Of a DNA stretch of 64,000 nucleotides, positions 23,406-35,257 are shown piece after piece. The stretch comes from Jacaranda mimosifolia (Eukaryota > Streptophyta > Magnoliopsida > Lamiales > Bignoniaceae). Location of the stretch: NCBI GenBank assembly GCA_018894105.1, contig CM032117.1, positions 44,502,501 through 44,566,500 on the forward strand. The letters run 5' to 3'. A program made the position numbers and the translations under genes. Every line of letters starts with the position of its first letter. Positions within the stretch are counted from its first letter, which is position 1. A model generated the notes under the pieces. The model worked only from the letters and a program-made list of their open reading frames with translations, made no database searches and had not been told where the DNA came from.

Positions 23406-24817
23406 TTAAATAACATTGGCACAAGTGTAACTGGATTTGCAAAGAAGATGTTCGAGCTTGTAATCCATGGAATTAACGAGGGTTTCCAAACACCCTGCAA
23501 GAGTCTTCGTAGACTTACTAAGATCATCTATCTTAGCTTCAAGTCCAACATCCATCTTACCAGCTTTTGCTTGAGCATTTTTTGGTGTTTTAATGGGAGT
23601 AGGGTGAACAGGACTAGATTCTTTAGATTCTGAGATAATAGACATTGGAATTTTAGATTTATGGGGACGAATCTTAATACTGCTAGGAGTTCTACCAACT
23701 CCCCTAAATCATCCATCATCCTTAGTGTAATGAATCTTCATTTTTCTATGCCCAGGAAGATCTAAAATTTTACGGTCACGCTTTCTCTCAATCTAGCCAT
23801 CAAGAAACTCCCTCATGATTGGAAATATGAGTAAGAATCATGGAGTAAGGAGGATTTTTGGCTTAATGGAAGAAGCAATAAACCATGTATTTTAGGATTA
23901 TGAAACTAATATTGACTTGTTCTTGTCTAACAGCCTTAGCCATCACGTAAAAATTGATAAAATTAAGATTAGTAGAATGACCACCAGTAGATAATGGAGA
24001 AAAGAAAACAATACAACTAAGCATTTTATGAAGCAGAATATGTTCAATCTTCAACTTGTTTGCAGACCCACTAGATAAAGTATATTGTTTACCACCCCCA
24101 AAACATTTTGGTGATTTCATCATATAAAATATTAGCATTAGAAAAGTCTACAAAATTAAAAAACTTTGTACCATCATCAGGAAGATCAAGTATAAAATTC
24201 AGTTTTGATGAAGACATCACAATTTGTTTCCCAAAAACATAGGATTCAATGGAGATATCATTCTTAGATTCAATGAAGGTAAGATTTGAATAAAATAATT
24301 TCACCAGATATGGATATGATCTTTCATCAAGTTTCATAAAACTATCCCATTTCATATTACACACAAGATCAATAGCAGTAGATTTTGGTGATGACTCAAA
24401 ATTAACTGCTCTTCCCCTATTCAAATTTCAGCCAGATATCTTTTGATGAAAACATTTTTCAGCTTCAATAGAATGGAATTTGAGCGATGAAGGAATCTTA
24501 CTGAAATTCCAATCAGTACCTTTTTCAGGATTGATTAGAATAGAGAATTTAGGGCTTGATAGTCCCTTATTTGAACCACTTGATTTTTCAGGAGAACTTA
24601 TGGGAGTGTCCTTAATACCAGGTTCCTCAGAGCCCAGGAACTCATGTTTATTAGAGGAAGATGATTTTTCATCATTAGAGCTAGAGTTATTATACCATTT
24701 TAGCAAAAGAAGAGCTTCGGATACTTCGAGAAAAACAGGTTCAGAGAATGGTGAAGGGAGTTTCTTTTTCTTTGAAGACAAGGGTCTAACAGATTGAGAG
24801 CTTCCCTTCTTTTGCAT
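23406..24817 (-). pseudogene. Extra ORF downstream of copia pol (putative plant transposon protein domain)
   Basis: From ATG 24815-24817 (MQKKGSSQSVRPLSSKKKK) a Ser/Lys-rich leader of about 130 residues runs, through one TGA at about 24425, into a folded-looking domain: MKWDSFMKLDERSYPYLVKL, YSNLTF, YVFGKQIVMSSSKLNFIL. After a frameshift it continues with LKIEHILLHKMLSCIVF and VRQEQVNISFIILKYM. This order resembles the plant 'putative transposon protein' domain (Pfam PF20167, from memory). The C-terminal piece (23406-23645) looks like a short coiled coil (EAKIDDLSKSTKTLAGCLETL). It sits where Sireviruses carry an envelope-like ORF, but no signal peptide or transmembrane segment is evident. 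Confidence 0.55.
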
Positions 24818-24986
24818 TTTGAAAAGATTGAAAGTGAAAGATAAGGAAAGGATTTTTTGCTGCAAATACTTGAAAGGATAAAGAAAACACGAGAAAAGGG
24901 TTTCTACGCGTAAAAGAAAACGATGAATCAGTTAGAAATAAAGAAAGCTTGAAAAATGTGTTTTTGGAAAGTGAACCAATTATTAA

Positions 24987-26880
24987 TCATAATGGTTGAG
25001 AATTCGGGAAATAAAAATGGTAATGGGTAAGGAAAATAGAGCATATTATTATGCAGTTTTTTAAAAAGGAATAACTAACAAATTTTATCATGATTTTTTT
25101 TTTCGCCAAATCAAAATTTGGTTTTATTCCTAATTTGTTCCTTATATTAATGAATTTCCTTTCGTCTAATACCTTAGTAAAAATATCTGCAAATTGATTT
25201 TCAGTATACACAAAATCGATTGATAAATCACCTTTATTCAAATGATCCAACAAGAAGTGATGTTTAATTTCAATGTGTTTTGTGCGTAAGTGCAAGACTG
25301 GATTTTTTAGAAATGCTAATGGCACTGGAACTATCACATAAAATAGGCACGCAAGGCACATTAATACCAAAATCATGTAGAATATACTTCATCCATAATA
25401 CCTGGGTGCAGCAATTGCCCAAGGCTATATATTTTGCCTCGGTTGTGGATAGTGCAACTACACTTACTTTTTAATTCACCATGAAATTAGGGAATTTCCA
25501 GCAATAGACAACGACTAGTGGTACTTTTCTTGTCTATCTTACAACCAACAAAATCTGTATCAAAATAGCTTATGAAATTAGAATATTTAGAATGTGGATA
25601 CCATAAGCCATAGTTAGATGTTCCCTTAAGATATCTCAATATTCTTTTAGCAGCATTTGAATGGGATTCCTTTGGGTCAGATTGCAATCTAGCACATAAG
25701 CATGAATGTTGAGAACATTATATCTGGACAGCTTGCAGTTAAAGAAAGTAAACTACCAATCATACCTCTGTAGACTTTCTCATCTACACTCTTACCGTTC
25801 TCATCAAGTTCCAGTCTAGTATTTGTACTCATGGGAGTGATTGCATGGTTGCATTAACTCATTTCAAACTTCTTTAGAAGCTCCACCGTATACCTTTCTT
25901 GCGAGATGAATATCCCTTACTGAGTTTACTTCACTTGAAGTCCTAAGCAGAAGTTGAGCTTCCCATTAAGCTCATCTCAAATGCTTGTTTCATTTTCTTA
26001 GCAAAGTCTTGATAGAGTAGATCATTAGTAGCATCAAAATAATGTCATCAGCATAGATTTGAACAATAAGAAAATCATTTTCTTGGTACTTAATGAATAA
26101 TGTGGTGTCTAAGGTTCCAATAGAAAATCCATTGTTTATGAGAAAGTTACTCAATCGATCATACCAAACCCCAAGGGCTTGTTTTAGTCCATATAAAACC
26201 TTTGTCAATTTAAAAATATGGTGGGAAAATTTTTATTTTCAAAAATGGGAGGTTGCTCAACATAAACTTCATTTTTTATGAATTAATTTAGAAAAAAACT
26301 TTTTATGTCCATTTGATAGAGCATAAACTTTTTATGAGATACAAAGGCAAGAAGCACTCTAATTGATTCTAACTTTGCAATTGGAGCACACGTTTTATCG
26401 TAGTCAATGCCCTCTTGCTGACTATAGCCTTTTGCTCTGGCTTTATTTCTTGTAACTTTATAGGTTTGATCTAGCTTATTTCTGAACACCTACTTAGTAC
26501 CAATGGCTGGATGGTCTGATGGTCATTCTACCAACTTCCAGACTTCATTCCTTTCATACTGAGCCAATTTTTCCTTCATTGCTTCAATCCAAAATGGATC
26601 TTTTAGTGCTTCTTTGATATATTTAGGTTCAATCATTGATATGAGAGCACAATTAGATTCATCTAGTGGAATTTGTCCGACTTTGGATCTTATAGTTATT
26701 TCAACTTAAGGGTCTCCAATAATTCCATCAATAGGGTAACTGGAAGCATGTTTAAACTTTCTAGTTCTTTGCTCAGTCCTTTCTACTGACTCACTAGAAT
26801 CAATTTCAATAGTGGGACTTATTTCATCAAATCATTTTGGTTACTCTTGATTTGATGTTGGCTAAGGGTCCAAAATCTTA
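24987..26880 (-). pseudogene. Copia reverse transcriptase and RNase H, broken
   Basis: RT begins with KVTRNKARAKGYSQQEGIDY and FAPI-type motif TCAPIAKLESIRVLLA, then KFMLYQMDIKSFFLN (26283-26489). The YGLKQALGVWYDRL segment and the catalytic box QIYADDI follow (25990-26208), with both Asp retained. RNase H is seen as NAAKRILRYLKGTSNYGLWY and YFDTDFVGCKIDKKSTTSRC (25487-25687), then the C-terminal EIKHHFLLDHL...IDFVYTENQFADIFTK (25150-25300). Stops and frame changes separate these blocks. Confidence 0.85.
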
Positions 26881-28250
26881 ACTAGTTATTCGAATCCTGC
26901 AACTTCTTTGCTCAAAGTTTCCTTGGCACAAGATGGATTAGTTTCATCAAACGTAACATGCGTAGATTGTTGAACTGTTCTTTTCCTCTTATTAAATACT
27001 CGATAGGCTTTACTATGCATTGATTTACCAACAAAGATAGCCACATCAACTTTGGAATCAAACCTTGTCAAATAATCTCTATTATTAAGAATGTAGCATT
27101 TGCAACCAAAGGCACGAAAATAAGAAATATTTGGGACTTTATCGTGCCACAATTCATATGGGATTTTTCTCAAAAGTTGTCTTAAGAAAATACGATTTGA
27201 CAGATAACAAGCCGTATTCATGGCTTCACCCCAAAAGAATTTTGAAAGATCATATTCATTAAGCATGATTCTAGCAACTTCTTGCAAAATCTAGTTTTGC
27301 TTTTCAACTACCCCATTTTGTTAGGGAGTCTTAAGAGCAGAAAAATTATGAATGTAACCATGTTCTCCACAAAACAAAGTAAAGTTTATTTAATCAAATT
27401 CACTTCCATGGTCACTTCGAATTTTCTTAATTAAATAACCCTTTTCATTTTGAACCTTTTTAGTGAGTGAAATGAAAGCATTCAGAGCATCATCTTTACG
27501 AGCAAGGAATAGAACCCAAGTAAAACAAGTATAATCATCTACTATGAAAAACATATATCTTTTAACTCTAAGGGAAGCAGTTTTCATTACTCCGAATAGG
27601 TCAATGTGTAGAAGTTCCAACTCATTCTTTGGTTTGAAAAGATGTTCAAATTTGCTTTCCCTTTTAGCATGCACCACATATCTTGTCCTTGCAGAAGTTT
27701 AACTTTGGTACCTTTTTGGCAAGATCTTTCCTTGTGAGATGAGATACAAGCTCCATGTTTACATGGTCTAATCTCCTATGCCATTTCCAGCATTCTTCAT
27801 CTGAAACAACTAGGCACTCCATATTTTGATAGTTTAAATTATCAAGAGTTATACAATAAACATTTCCATCCCTTGTAGTAGTAAAAACCAATTTCTCATT
27901 TTGCTTAATAGCACAGTGATAATGATGGAATTCAACATCATAACCATCATCATGTAGCTGACTGATACTGAGCAAGTTATGCTTAAGGCTCTGAACAAGC
28001 CATATATTACCATTAGTAGAACTAGTTTGCTTATTGATGATACATTTACCTATTATGCATCATTTTGTGCTGTTTGTATAGGTAACATTTTCTGTAAGAT
28101 AATTGTTAAGCTTAAGGAACATAGATGCATCCACTATCATCTGCCTGGAACATCCGCTATTCAAGTACCACTTTTATTTTCGGGAATATTCATTGGCATG
28201 AACCTGCAAAACATTAGTTTGTTTTAGGTCCCCAAACTGTGTTGGGCCCT
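26881..28250 (-). pseudogene. Copia protease and integrase, broken; protease Asp lost
   Basis: The protease motif, normally LDSGCSRHMTGD, reads LNSGCSRQMIVD, with AAT (28159-28161 on the plus strand) in place of the catalytic Asp codon. The pre-integrase domain follows (LLSISQLHDDGYDVEF, HRRLDHVN, CKDKICGAC: the His and Cys of the zinc finger). The integrase core has ELLHIDLFG and IRSDHGSEFD (both Asp). The C-terminal part is VARIMLNEYDLSKFFWGEAM, FGCKCYILNN (26886-27287). It would insert the cDNA if intact. Confidence 0.85.
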
Positions 28251-29935
28251 TCATAGTTAGTAGCAGATAACTTTTTTACCCAAACAAACTTGGTACCAAT
28301 GAGTTTCTCAATCGGACATTTATAATTGACATGATCAGGTCTCCCACAAGTAAGGCAGGTTTTTTGAACTGGTTTGAAATTTTTTCTGGAAGTTGTTGAA
28401 ACTAGTTTGATACTTTTCTGATTCATGTGGTTTTTATATTTCTAATCCTTTTTAGCACTATTCCTAGGTAGAGCAGGCATATGCGTGTGTTTAACACTAG
28501 TGGAACATTCACCTAGATTATCCCCAGCATGACAACACTCTTCAACAACTGTTTTTCCTTTGATTCATGGCTCATATTCTTAATTTGTTTCTTCAATAAG
28601 TTATTTTCTTTAGTGAGCCAATCATTCATTTTCTTTTTGCATTCAGCATCAAGAATCTCTCTATTTTTAGCCATTTGCATTTCAAATTTTTCTTTATGAG
28701 CTCTATCCAGTTCTTCTTGAAACAATCCACTTTATCTTGCAAAGCTTTATTTTTATCAACAAGTATTTTGACATGAATTTTAGAAAGCTTAAGCAATTTT
28801 TGCACATTCTCATCAATGCCAATTTTATCATTGGAATCATAATTAGAACATGAAGAGGTACTTACTTGATTTACCAGGAAGTAATTCTCTTTATTGTCAA
28901 ATTGTTCACCATCGGATTCGTCCCATGTAGTTATCATCGCCTTAAATTTAGCTTGTTTCGCATTTTTCCTCAACCAAGGATAATTTGGTTTTCTGTGTTC
29001 GATTTCATTACATTCATAGGAGCATGGTACTTTGAGTTTTTGAACTGGTTCTTTTCGATTTTTTTGAATTGGTTCTTTCGATTTTGATTTGTTGTTTTGA
29101 AATTTTATTTTGAGGTTTGTCAGTTGCTTTAATCTCCTGGAAATTAGAATATTTCATCCTCAACCGAGTCCCCATTAAGATCTTCTTGAAGTTTCGAGTC
29201 AAAATCATGACCATTATTGAAAGCAATATTCTTTTTGACTCTTGTATCCAAACCTTTATCTTTATTTAGCAGCGTCATCTCATGAAATATGAGAGATCCA
29301 ATTAGTTCACCCATGGTCATCCTACTAAGATCACAAGCTTCCTGAATAGCAACAACTTTTGGCATTTATTCCTTAGGAAGCGATCTAAGAATCTTCCGAA
29401 CTTGCTCATCTTCATTTATAGTTCTACCAAGTACGAATATAGGATTTATAATTTTCATGAAACGTGCGTACATCTGACTTATGCTCTCATTAGGTTTCAT
29501 CTAGAACATTTCATACTTGTGAAAGAGAAAAGCAATCCTCTCTTGTCGAACCTGACTGGTACCTTCGTAGGTCATTTGCAACATTTCCCACATTTGCTTT
29601 GCTGTAGCACATGTACTAACTAGGTTGTACTCTTCTTTCGCACGGCAGAATATTTTTGGCCCTCGCATTCATTGAGATGACCTTTTTATCATCATTGGTA
29701 AATTCTCTTTGCTCCTTTGAAACCTTCTGTCTGCCAACTAATTTCATTGGAATCATCAACCTTTCACTGACCATGTCCCATAAATCAAAATTCAGGGCAA
29801 TTATGTTTTCTTGCGTTCGGTTTTTCAACATAGCATAGCTGAAACCATCAAACAGTAAAGGTTGGTTGTGCAATTGCCCTTCTACGAAGACATCAAAAGT
29901 TTTAGTAGCTATAAGACCTTTTACTCTGGTGGTTA
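28251..29935 (-). pseudogene. Copia gag with coiled coil and two degenerate zinc knuckles
   Basis: The N-terminal frame (QPLLFDGFSYAMLKNRTQ...LNFDLWDMVSERLM) and the UBN2-type capsid (WEMLQMTYEGTSQVRQERI, VRKILRSLP, DLSRMTMGELIGSLIFHE) run from 29935 to about 29150. The first knuckle near 29000 reads CSYECNEIEHRKPNYP: the Gly became Glu and the last Cys Tyr. A Lys/Glu-rich coiled coil follows (28513-28800). A second knuckle-like motif, CLTCGRPDHVNYKC, is intact at 28320-28365. Stops are frequent. Long gags of this layout are usual in Sireviruses. Confidence 0.75.
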
Positions 29936-29958
29936 TACCAAAATATAGAGAACCAATA

Positions 29959-29969
29959 CTCTAATACCA
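29959..29969 (-). other. Copia primer-binding site
   Basis: Two bases inside the 5' LTR the minus strand reads TGGTATTAGAG, one change from TGGTATCAGAG, the initiator-Met tRNA primer site used by many plant copia elements. Confidence 0.75.
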
Positions 29970-29971
29970 AT

Positions 29972-31246
29972 TGTGAGTGATTATAAGCCTAGGGAGGGTG
30001 AATTAGGCTTAAGGGATTTTAATGCAACAGAAGTTTATTATTCAAAATACTTTTTGGCCTTTCAAAATTATTTTAAGTCTTTTGCAGAAAATAATTTTAG
30101 TTACTGACTGAAATTTGTAAGTACCAGTTAAGCTACCAGTCACACTAGTGATAAATAAAGCAAGAAATGCAGTAGTAAGTAGACACTGGTATTTATAAAG
30201 ATTCGGCAAGCCTACTCCTTTACCTAAGTTTTCACTTAGAATTTTGAACCTGTCAAATCAATTAAGAATATAAGAATGTTTTATAGTTAAGAACAGTAAT
30301 TTAACAGAATGAAAGTTAAGGAATAGAAACACCCTAGCAAGGTGAAAAACTAGCTATTCGCAAAGAGCTAACCATAATTCCAGACGGGAAAAGGTTGATT
30401 CCAGGGCAATGTGAAACCAGCTCCTTTGTGAATAGGCCTGGGGGAACATCTGTTAGATTCACTTGGACAACCTCTGTGGATTAATGCACGAGTTGCTGCC
30501 ACTCCCTGCGGCAAGCTCTAGACTCTTCTTCTAAATCAGAACCCAGAACATTGCAGAAGATTCTAGATAATACCGCTTTACTAGTTTCTTTATCTAGAGG
30601 TCCTTAGACCAACCAAGCGCCGATTTGTTCTCTTCACGGTGTCCATCGAGAGCAGCTATGACTCCCGTCCCTCTTTACCACTGATCCTTCGAGATACAAA
30701 CCACCTTGCCCTCGTCTCCCCAAGGTTCATCGAAGGCAAGCTCCCCTTGACCTTCTTCACCACAAAGTCCTTCGAAAACATACGTAGAGCAAGGAATTAG
30801 CAGAGCTTAAGCACAAAAAGTATATGAGGGTATCACTCAACTCCTCAAGACACTTAACAAAGATCGTTTCCCGACTAAGTGATTCACACATAACAATGCT
30901 GCATATTTTCATATTTATATGCTTATGTCCAACGGCTATGAATTCTTATTTAGGCAAGTGTCTGTTGGAATCAAATAAAGAAACAGGATATTTAAGAAAA
31001 CATGCATTAGTTCCATAAATTGCAGATGCATCAATGATTATAGTAGGATATAATATCTTTCCTAGGTTATAGAGATGTGAATCAAGTTAGAATCTTCAAG
31101 AGATCTTTTAATTATGAAAGTAAGTTTTAATGCATACATAGATTCCATCATATAATATGGAAAGATATTCATAATTTGATTGCATGCTTTCAGCACATAA
31201 TTTTAGAAATGTAATTCTGTCATAATCAAAACAATGTAAATCATCA
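29972..31246 (-). repeat. Copia 5' LTR
   Basis: 1,275 bp, starting TGATGATTTACATTG and ending ATAATCACTCACA on the minus strand. TTTATAAATACCAGTG (near 30190-30205) supplies the TATA box and matches the position of the TATA box in the LTR piece at 883-890. Confidence 0.85.
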
Positions 31247-31626
31247 AGGGGCTAACACTCTTTGTTCATTATATCAAAAGAGTACATTAGGGGGCTATTT
31301 ATGAGGGATCGGAATAGAAGGTCTAATCCTCTGATAGGTTTAATCCATTAGGATTTGTTAAATGGTTAGATGAAGAAAAAAATTATTGAGAACAAGCAAA
31401 AGGAGAAAACTCAACCTAGGTATCGTGATATATCTAAAGTAATATTTGTATGATACTTTATTTGAGTACTAATGGCATATGATTCCAGATATGAAGAAAC
31501 ATATCATATCACGTATTTCATACTATTTGTTTATTCATTGGCCAGCCAATTATGTTTAAACTTAATTAGAGGTTTGTAATACAAACCTAAATATTTTTTA
31601 TAGTTTATGTCCAGTATGGTCTTACA
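31247..31626. other. Spacer, no gene seen
   Basis: AT-rich host-type sequence to the right of the copia element. Nothing recognisable. Confidence 0.4.
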
Positions 31627-31944
31627 GGCCAGTTTGATTTTATTTTTATTTTTATTTTCCATTTTCATCATTTTTAAAATTTGAAATGGTAGTTAGTGAA
31701 AATGGGTTTACATTTGAATAGATTGTTGGAAAAATAATGATTATGTTGAGTTTAGTAGGTTGTAGGTGCAAAGAGATAGAAATAATAATAATAGAGAGAG
31801 AAGATATATAGGTTATTGGAAAATGTATTTTGAAAATGAAAATAAAAATATGTTGAGTGAAAATGTATAAAAAATGATGTGTTTCTATTTTCAAATATAG
31901 TAGAAAATATGAAAATGGAGTTTGAAAATAAAAACAAACAGCCC
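31627..31944. mobile_element. Degenerate MITE, possibly Tourist-like
   Basis: The left end GGCCAGTTTGATTTTATTTT pairs with the reverse complement of the right end, GGGCTGTTTGTTTTTATTTT, and inner stretches are also complementary (GAAAATGAAAATAAAAAT and ATTTTTATTTTCC types). The flanks TTA..CA and TAA are compatible with a decayed TTA/TAA target but are not identical. Confidence 0.4.
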
Positions 31945-31947
31945 TAA

Positions 31948-32798
31948 GTTGTATGTCTTCGACCAGTAGTATAGCATTCGCCTCCTAATATGCTCATTGG
32001 TTAAAAGACTTATTTGCAAAAATAAAGCTTTTGACACCGTGTTATGTATTATATTGATTACCTTATGCTTCAGATCAACTTTCATTTGTGAGCGGAAGAT
32101 GCACTTACTGACCTATTTCAACGAATGAGTAGAGCAGGAAGTTTGAAGGTGTGATTTGTCATTTGAATTGAGAAAAATAACCTCAACTTAGGTATCTGAT
32201 ATTTTATTTTGGATATATCCAAGAGAGAGTTCTAGCTTAGGCAGAATTCTGAGTGAAGAGAGATTCTATCCTAATAGAAGATATGAGCTAAACCTAAGAT
32301 CAATGGGTTTAAGTTGTAGAAATTGATACTGAACATTGCATTTTAGTTGCAAAAGTTGATATTGGCTCAATACATAAGCAATTTCAGACCGTAGGAGCAC
32401 TGGTAATATCTGGAAAAAAGTCAGTGAAAGAATCCTAAAACCCGATCAAAGTAATATTAATTGATTTTAAATCCCAAATTAAATTCTTTACTTATATTTA
32501 ATTAAAATAATATTTGTGATTAAGAGTTAGACACATTCAACGTATCCTCCAAAAAATTTGAATAACTTTCAACAACGTATCCTCCAAAAAATTTGAATAA
32601 CTTTCAAAAGTTATCACCAAATACTATGGCGTGACATCTTTATTCTTACATCTATGCAAATATCGATAAAAATATTTTACAATACATAAATGAGCTTGGT
32701 AGCTTGGTCAAGAAACAAATTTGAAATGAAAACCAAAAGTTGACTGCGACTTAAATATGTTAACGGAGGTAGCAAAGTTTACAAGCTTCAACTACATA
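31948..32798. other. Intergenic sequence with one short tandem duplication
   Basis: No gene seen. A 35-bp unit starting CAACGTATCCTCC is repeated exactly in tandem at 32538-32572 and 32573-32607. Confidence 0.5.
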
Positions 32799-34251
32799 GG
32801 CAAAATTTCATTTTTCGTCCTATAATTTTGGCTAACTTGCATTTTTGTTTTATATTTTCAAAAATTACAATTTTAGTCCTATAAGTAACAAAAAATTGAC
32901 TGTCTTAGTCCTTTTTTCACCGGAGCCGGCGAAAGTCTCCAAAAAAGTTGACGTGGCTCACCAGGCCTATGGCAGCTTCGAGTTTTTGCCATGTTGGACT
33001 GCCTAGTAGGCACTTTTTGTCTTTTTCTTGCTTAGTTGGCAACATACATCTTTTCTTTTCTTTTTTTTTTTAATTTCAAATATATGGTATAATTTATACA
33101 TACACACGCATATATATACACATCTATATATATATATTTATATATTACATATAGTCATTTTCCCTCCACAAAAAAAAAAAAAAAATCTCAGAAAATCATC
33201 ATTCTCTCTCCAAAACATAAACAAACATACCAAAATTCTTCAAAATCAATTTTTAACTATTTTCCAAAACATAATAAAAAAACAATCACATTCCCCAACA
33301 CAACTTTCACATTATTCAATAATCCATTCTCTCAAAACACATAATAAAATCACATAAAAACATAACCAAACATTCCCCTAATTTGCCATTAACAATATTA
33401 TTTCAACTCACATATTTAAAATAATTTAATTAAATTTAAACATAAATTAAAATTCCTAACCCCACCCCAATTAAGTTTCAAAGATATGATATAATTTATA
33501 TGACTCACATATATATGCACATATTATATATAAATTGATATATTTATATAAATATAATTATAACTTATGATTATTCACTAATTAAGAAATAAAAATCTAA
33601 TATACTATATTAACAATATAATTTTAACTTACATAATTAAAATAATTTAATTAATTTTATATACAAATTAAAAAAATAAATTAAAAGTACTAGATCTGGA
33701 CAAGTTGACTGTCAGCCATGGCCGCAACTGGGCTACGGCCAGCCTACCTAGATCTAGGCGGGCAGCCTCTGGCCATGGCTACCATGGTGACGGCCTGTCC
33801 AGGTGGCACTGGTCGCTTGGCTCATAGCTGCCATGGCCAGTAGCCCATGGGCAGGGTGACGACTTGTTGGCGAAGAGGGGGGATAGATAGGTTGTAGTGT
33901 ATGTATATATGTATATATAAATGTCTATTTACATAATAAATAAATATATATATGTCTATATTTAGATAGATAAATAAATAAATAAATATATATATATAAA
34001 TCTAGTTGGCATTTTTTTGTATATCTCCTTCCAACCAATCAAGCCATGTCAGTTGGATTTTTGCCAACACAACAAAAAATTCAAAATTGGCACACTTTGG
34101 CGAGCCACGTCAGCTTTTTTCGGTGAATTTTTAGCAGGAGGACTGAAATGGCCAATTTTTTGTTACTTATAGGATTAAAATTGTAATTTTTGAAGATATA
34201 TGGCAAAAATGTAAGTTAGACAATATTATAGAACGAAAATGAAAATTTCCC
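32799..34251. mobile_element. Long-TIR, Mutator-like element, 1.45 kb
   Basis: The arms start GGCAAAATTTCATTTTTCGT on the left and, read from the right end, GGGAAATTTTCATTTTCGTT. The inverted similarity continues for about 180 bp per arm, including CAAAAATTACAATTTTAGTC, GTAACAAAAAATTG and GACGTGGCTC blocks. Long arms of this kind with GGSAAATTT ends are typical of plant Mutator-like elements. Flanking 9-mers (AACTACATA and ATTAAATGA) do not match, so the TSD is lost or the ends are slightly misplaced. No transposase is encoded. Confidence 0.6.
33700..33890. other. GC-rich island inside the long-TIR element
   Basis: A block of about 190 bp with much higher GC than its surroundings contains CCATGG five times within about 140 bp, embedded in GCCATGGC-type palindromes. 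It has no coding frame of note. It may be a captured fragment or a local palindromic repeat. Confidence 0.5.
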
Positions 34252-34853
34252 ATTAAATGAGTATTAACGAATTAATCTAACATATGAACTGTTGACAAAT
34301 TTTTTTTTTTCTTCACAATAATTTTCTTCGCAAAATATGATCATTTTCTAACGAGGGATTAAGTGGTTGCTGACCATTCCACATGATGAATAGGGGGGCT
34401 CATTGTACGCGGACATATTATTCTGACCAAAGCAAAAATTTGGTGGCCCCTGAGCTAGTGAAAGCAAATCCACTTGACATTAGGTGACCTGTTCATCAAC
34501 CCACATTGCTACCAAGTTCTTTACTTCGAAAGTTAAATCATTTGTGATATAAACATTAAATATTTTCTCTTTTTGATTAGACATTAATGTATGATACGTA
34601 TAGAGAAAGATCGTTGCAATATATAGAAAAAGATTTTAATTTTTCCGCCTTATCACATTTTTTTTTCTTTTTTTTTTTTTTAACCTCATCACACCACAAG
34701 TAAACCAATCTATGTGCTTCACTCTATCCAACATAGAAAAAGCCAACACAAGAAAAAGCGACACTTTGAATGAAAAGCTGGAGAAAGAAAAAACAAGAAA
34801 GTACTTGGACAAAGTCAATCTCAGTAAAGCATTCTTTTTCTTCTTTAAAACCA
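34252..34853 (+). promoter_or_regulatory. Upstream region of the MYB gene
   Basis: The space between the long-TIR element and the TATA box is only about 600 bp, so the proximal promoter borders a transposon. It is AT-rich with poly-T runs (near 34660-34681). No specific cis-element is claimed. Confidence 0.4.
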
Positions 34854-34859
34854 TATATA
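34854..34859 (+). promoter_or_regulatory. Probable TATA box of the MYB gene
   Basis: TATATA in the context AAAACCATATATAGCC, about 145 bp before the ATG. This would place the transcription start near 34885 and give a leader of about 115 nt without upstream introns. Confidence 0.5.
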
Positions 34860-34998
34860 GCCTCTGCCCACTGATTTCCCTCTCTTAGATTACAAACTGA
34901 TCCTCTATTCATTATCCCCGCAATTGGGTTGATATTCTTCTCTGATTTGGCCAAAAAAAAATTTATAAAGCTTTATTTTCATTTTTTGGTTTGGCCAT

Positions 34999-35192
34999 AT
35001 GGGAAGAAGCCCTTGTTGTGACAAAACAAGAGTGAAGAGAGGACCTTGGTCTCCAGAAGAGGACACAATACTCAAGAACTATATCCAAAAGTATGGCACT
35101 GGTGGAAATTGGATAGCTTTGCCACAAACAGCAGGTTAATCACGATCTTTTCTCTATATCTATAGAACATGTGTTATCTCTCTCTCTCTCTC

Positions 35193-35257
<65 letters not shown>

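Larger units (their letters stand above)
21797..31246 (-). mobile_element. Sirevirus-like copia retrotransposon, complete but decayed
   Basis: Two direct LTRs (21797-23036 and 29972-31246) bracket a 6.9-kb interior. On the minus strand the interior runs primer-binding site, gag, protease, integrase, RT, RNase H, then an extra ORF; integrase before RT marks copia. A long gag with a coiled-coil part, the SGCSR protease motif and an ORF after RNase H suggest the SIRE/Maximus lineage. The LTRs differ at many positions (by eye perhaps 80-88% identical) and every domain is broken, so the insertion is old. Flanks (CGCTT and AGGGG) show no TSD. Confidence 0.85.
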
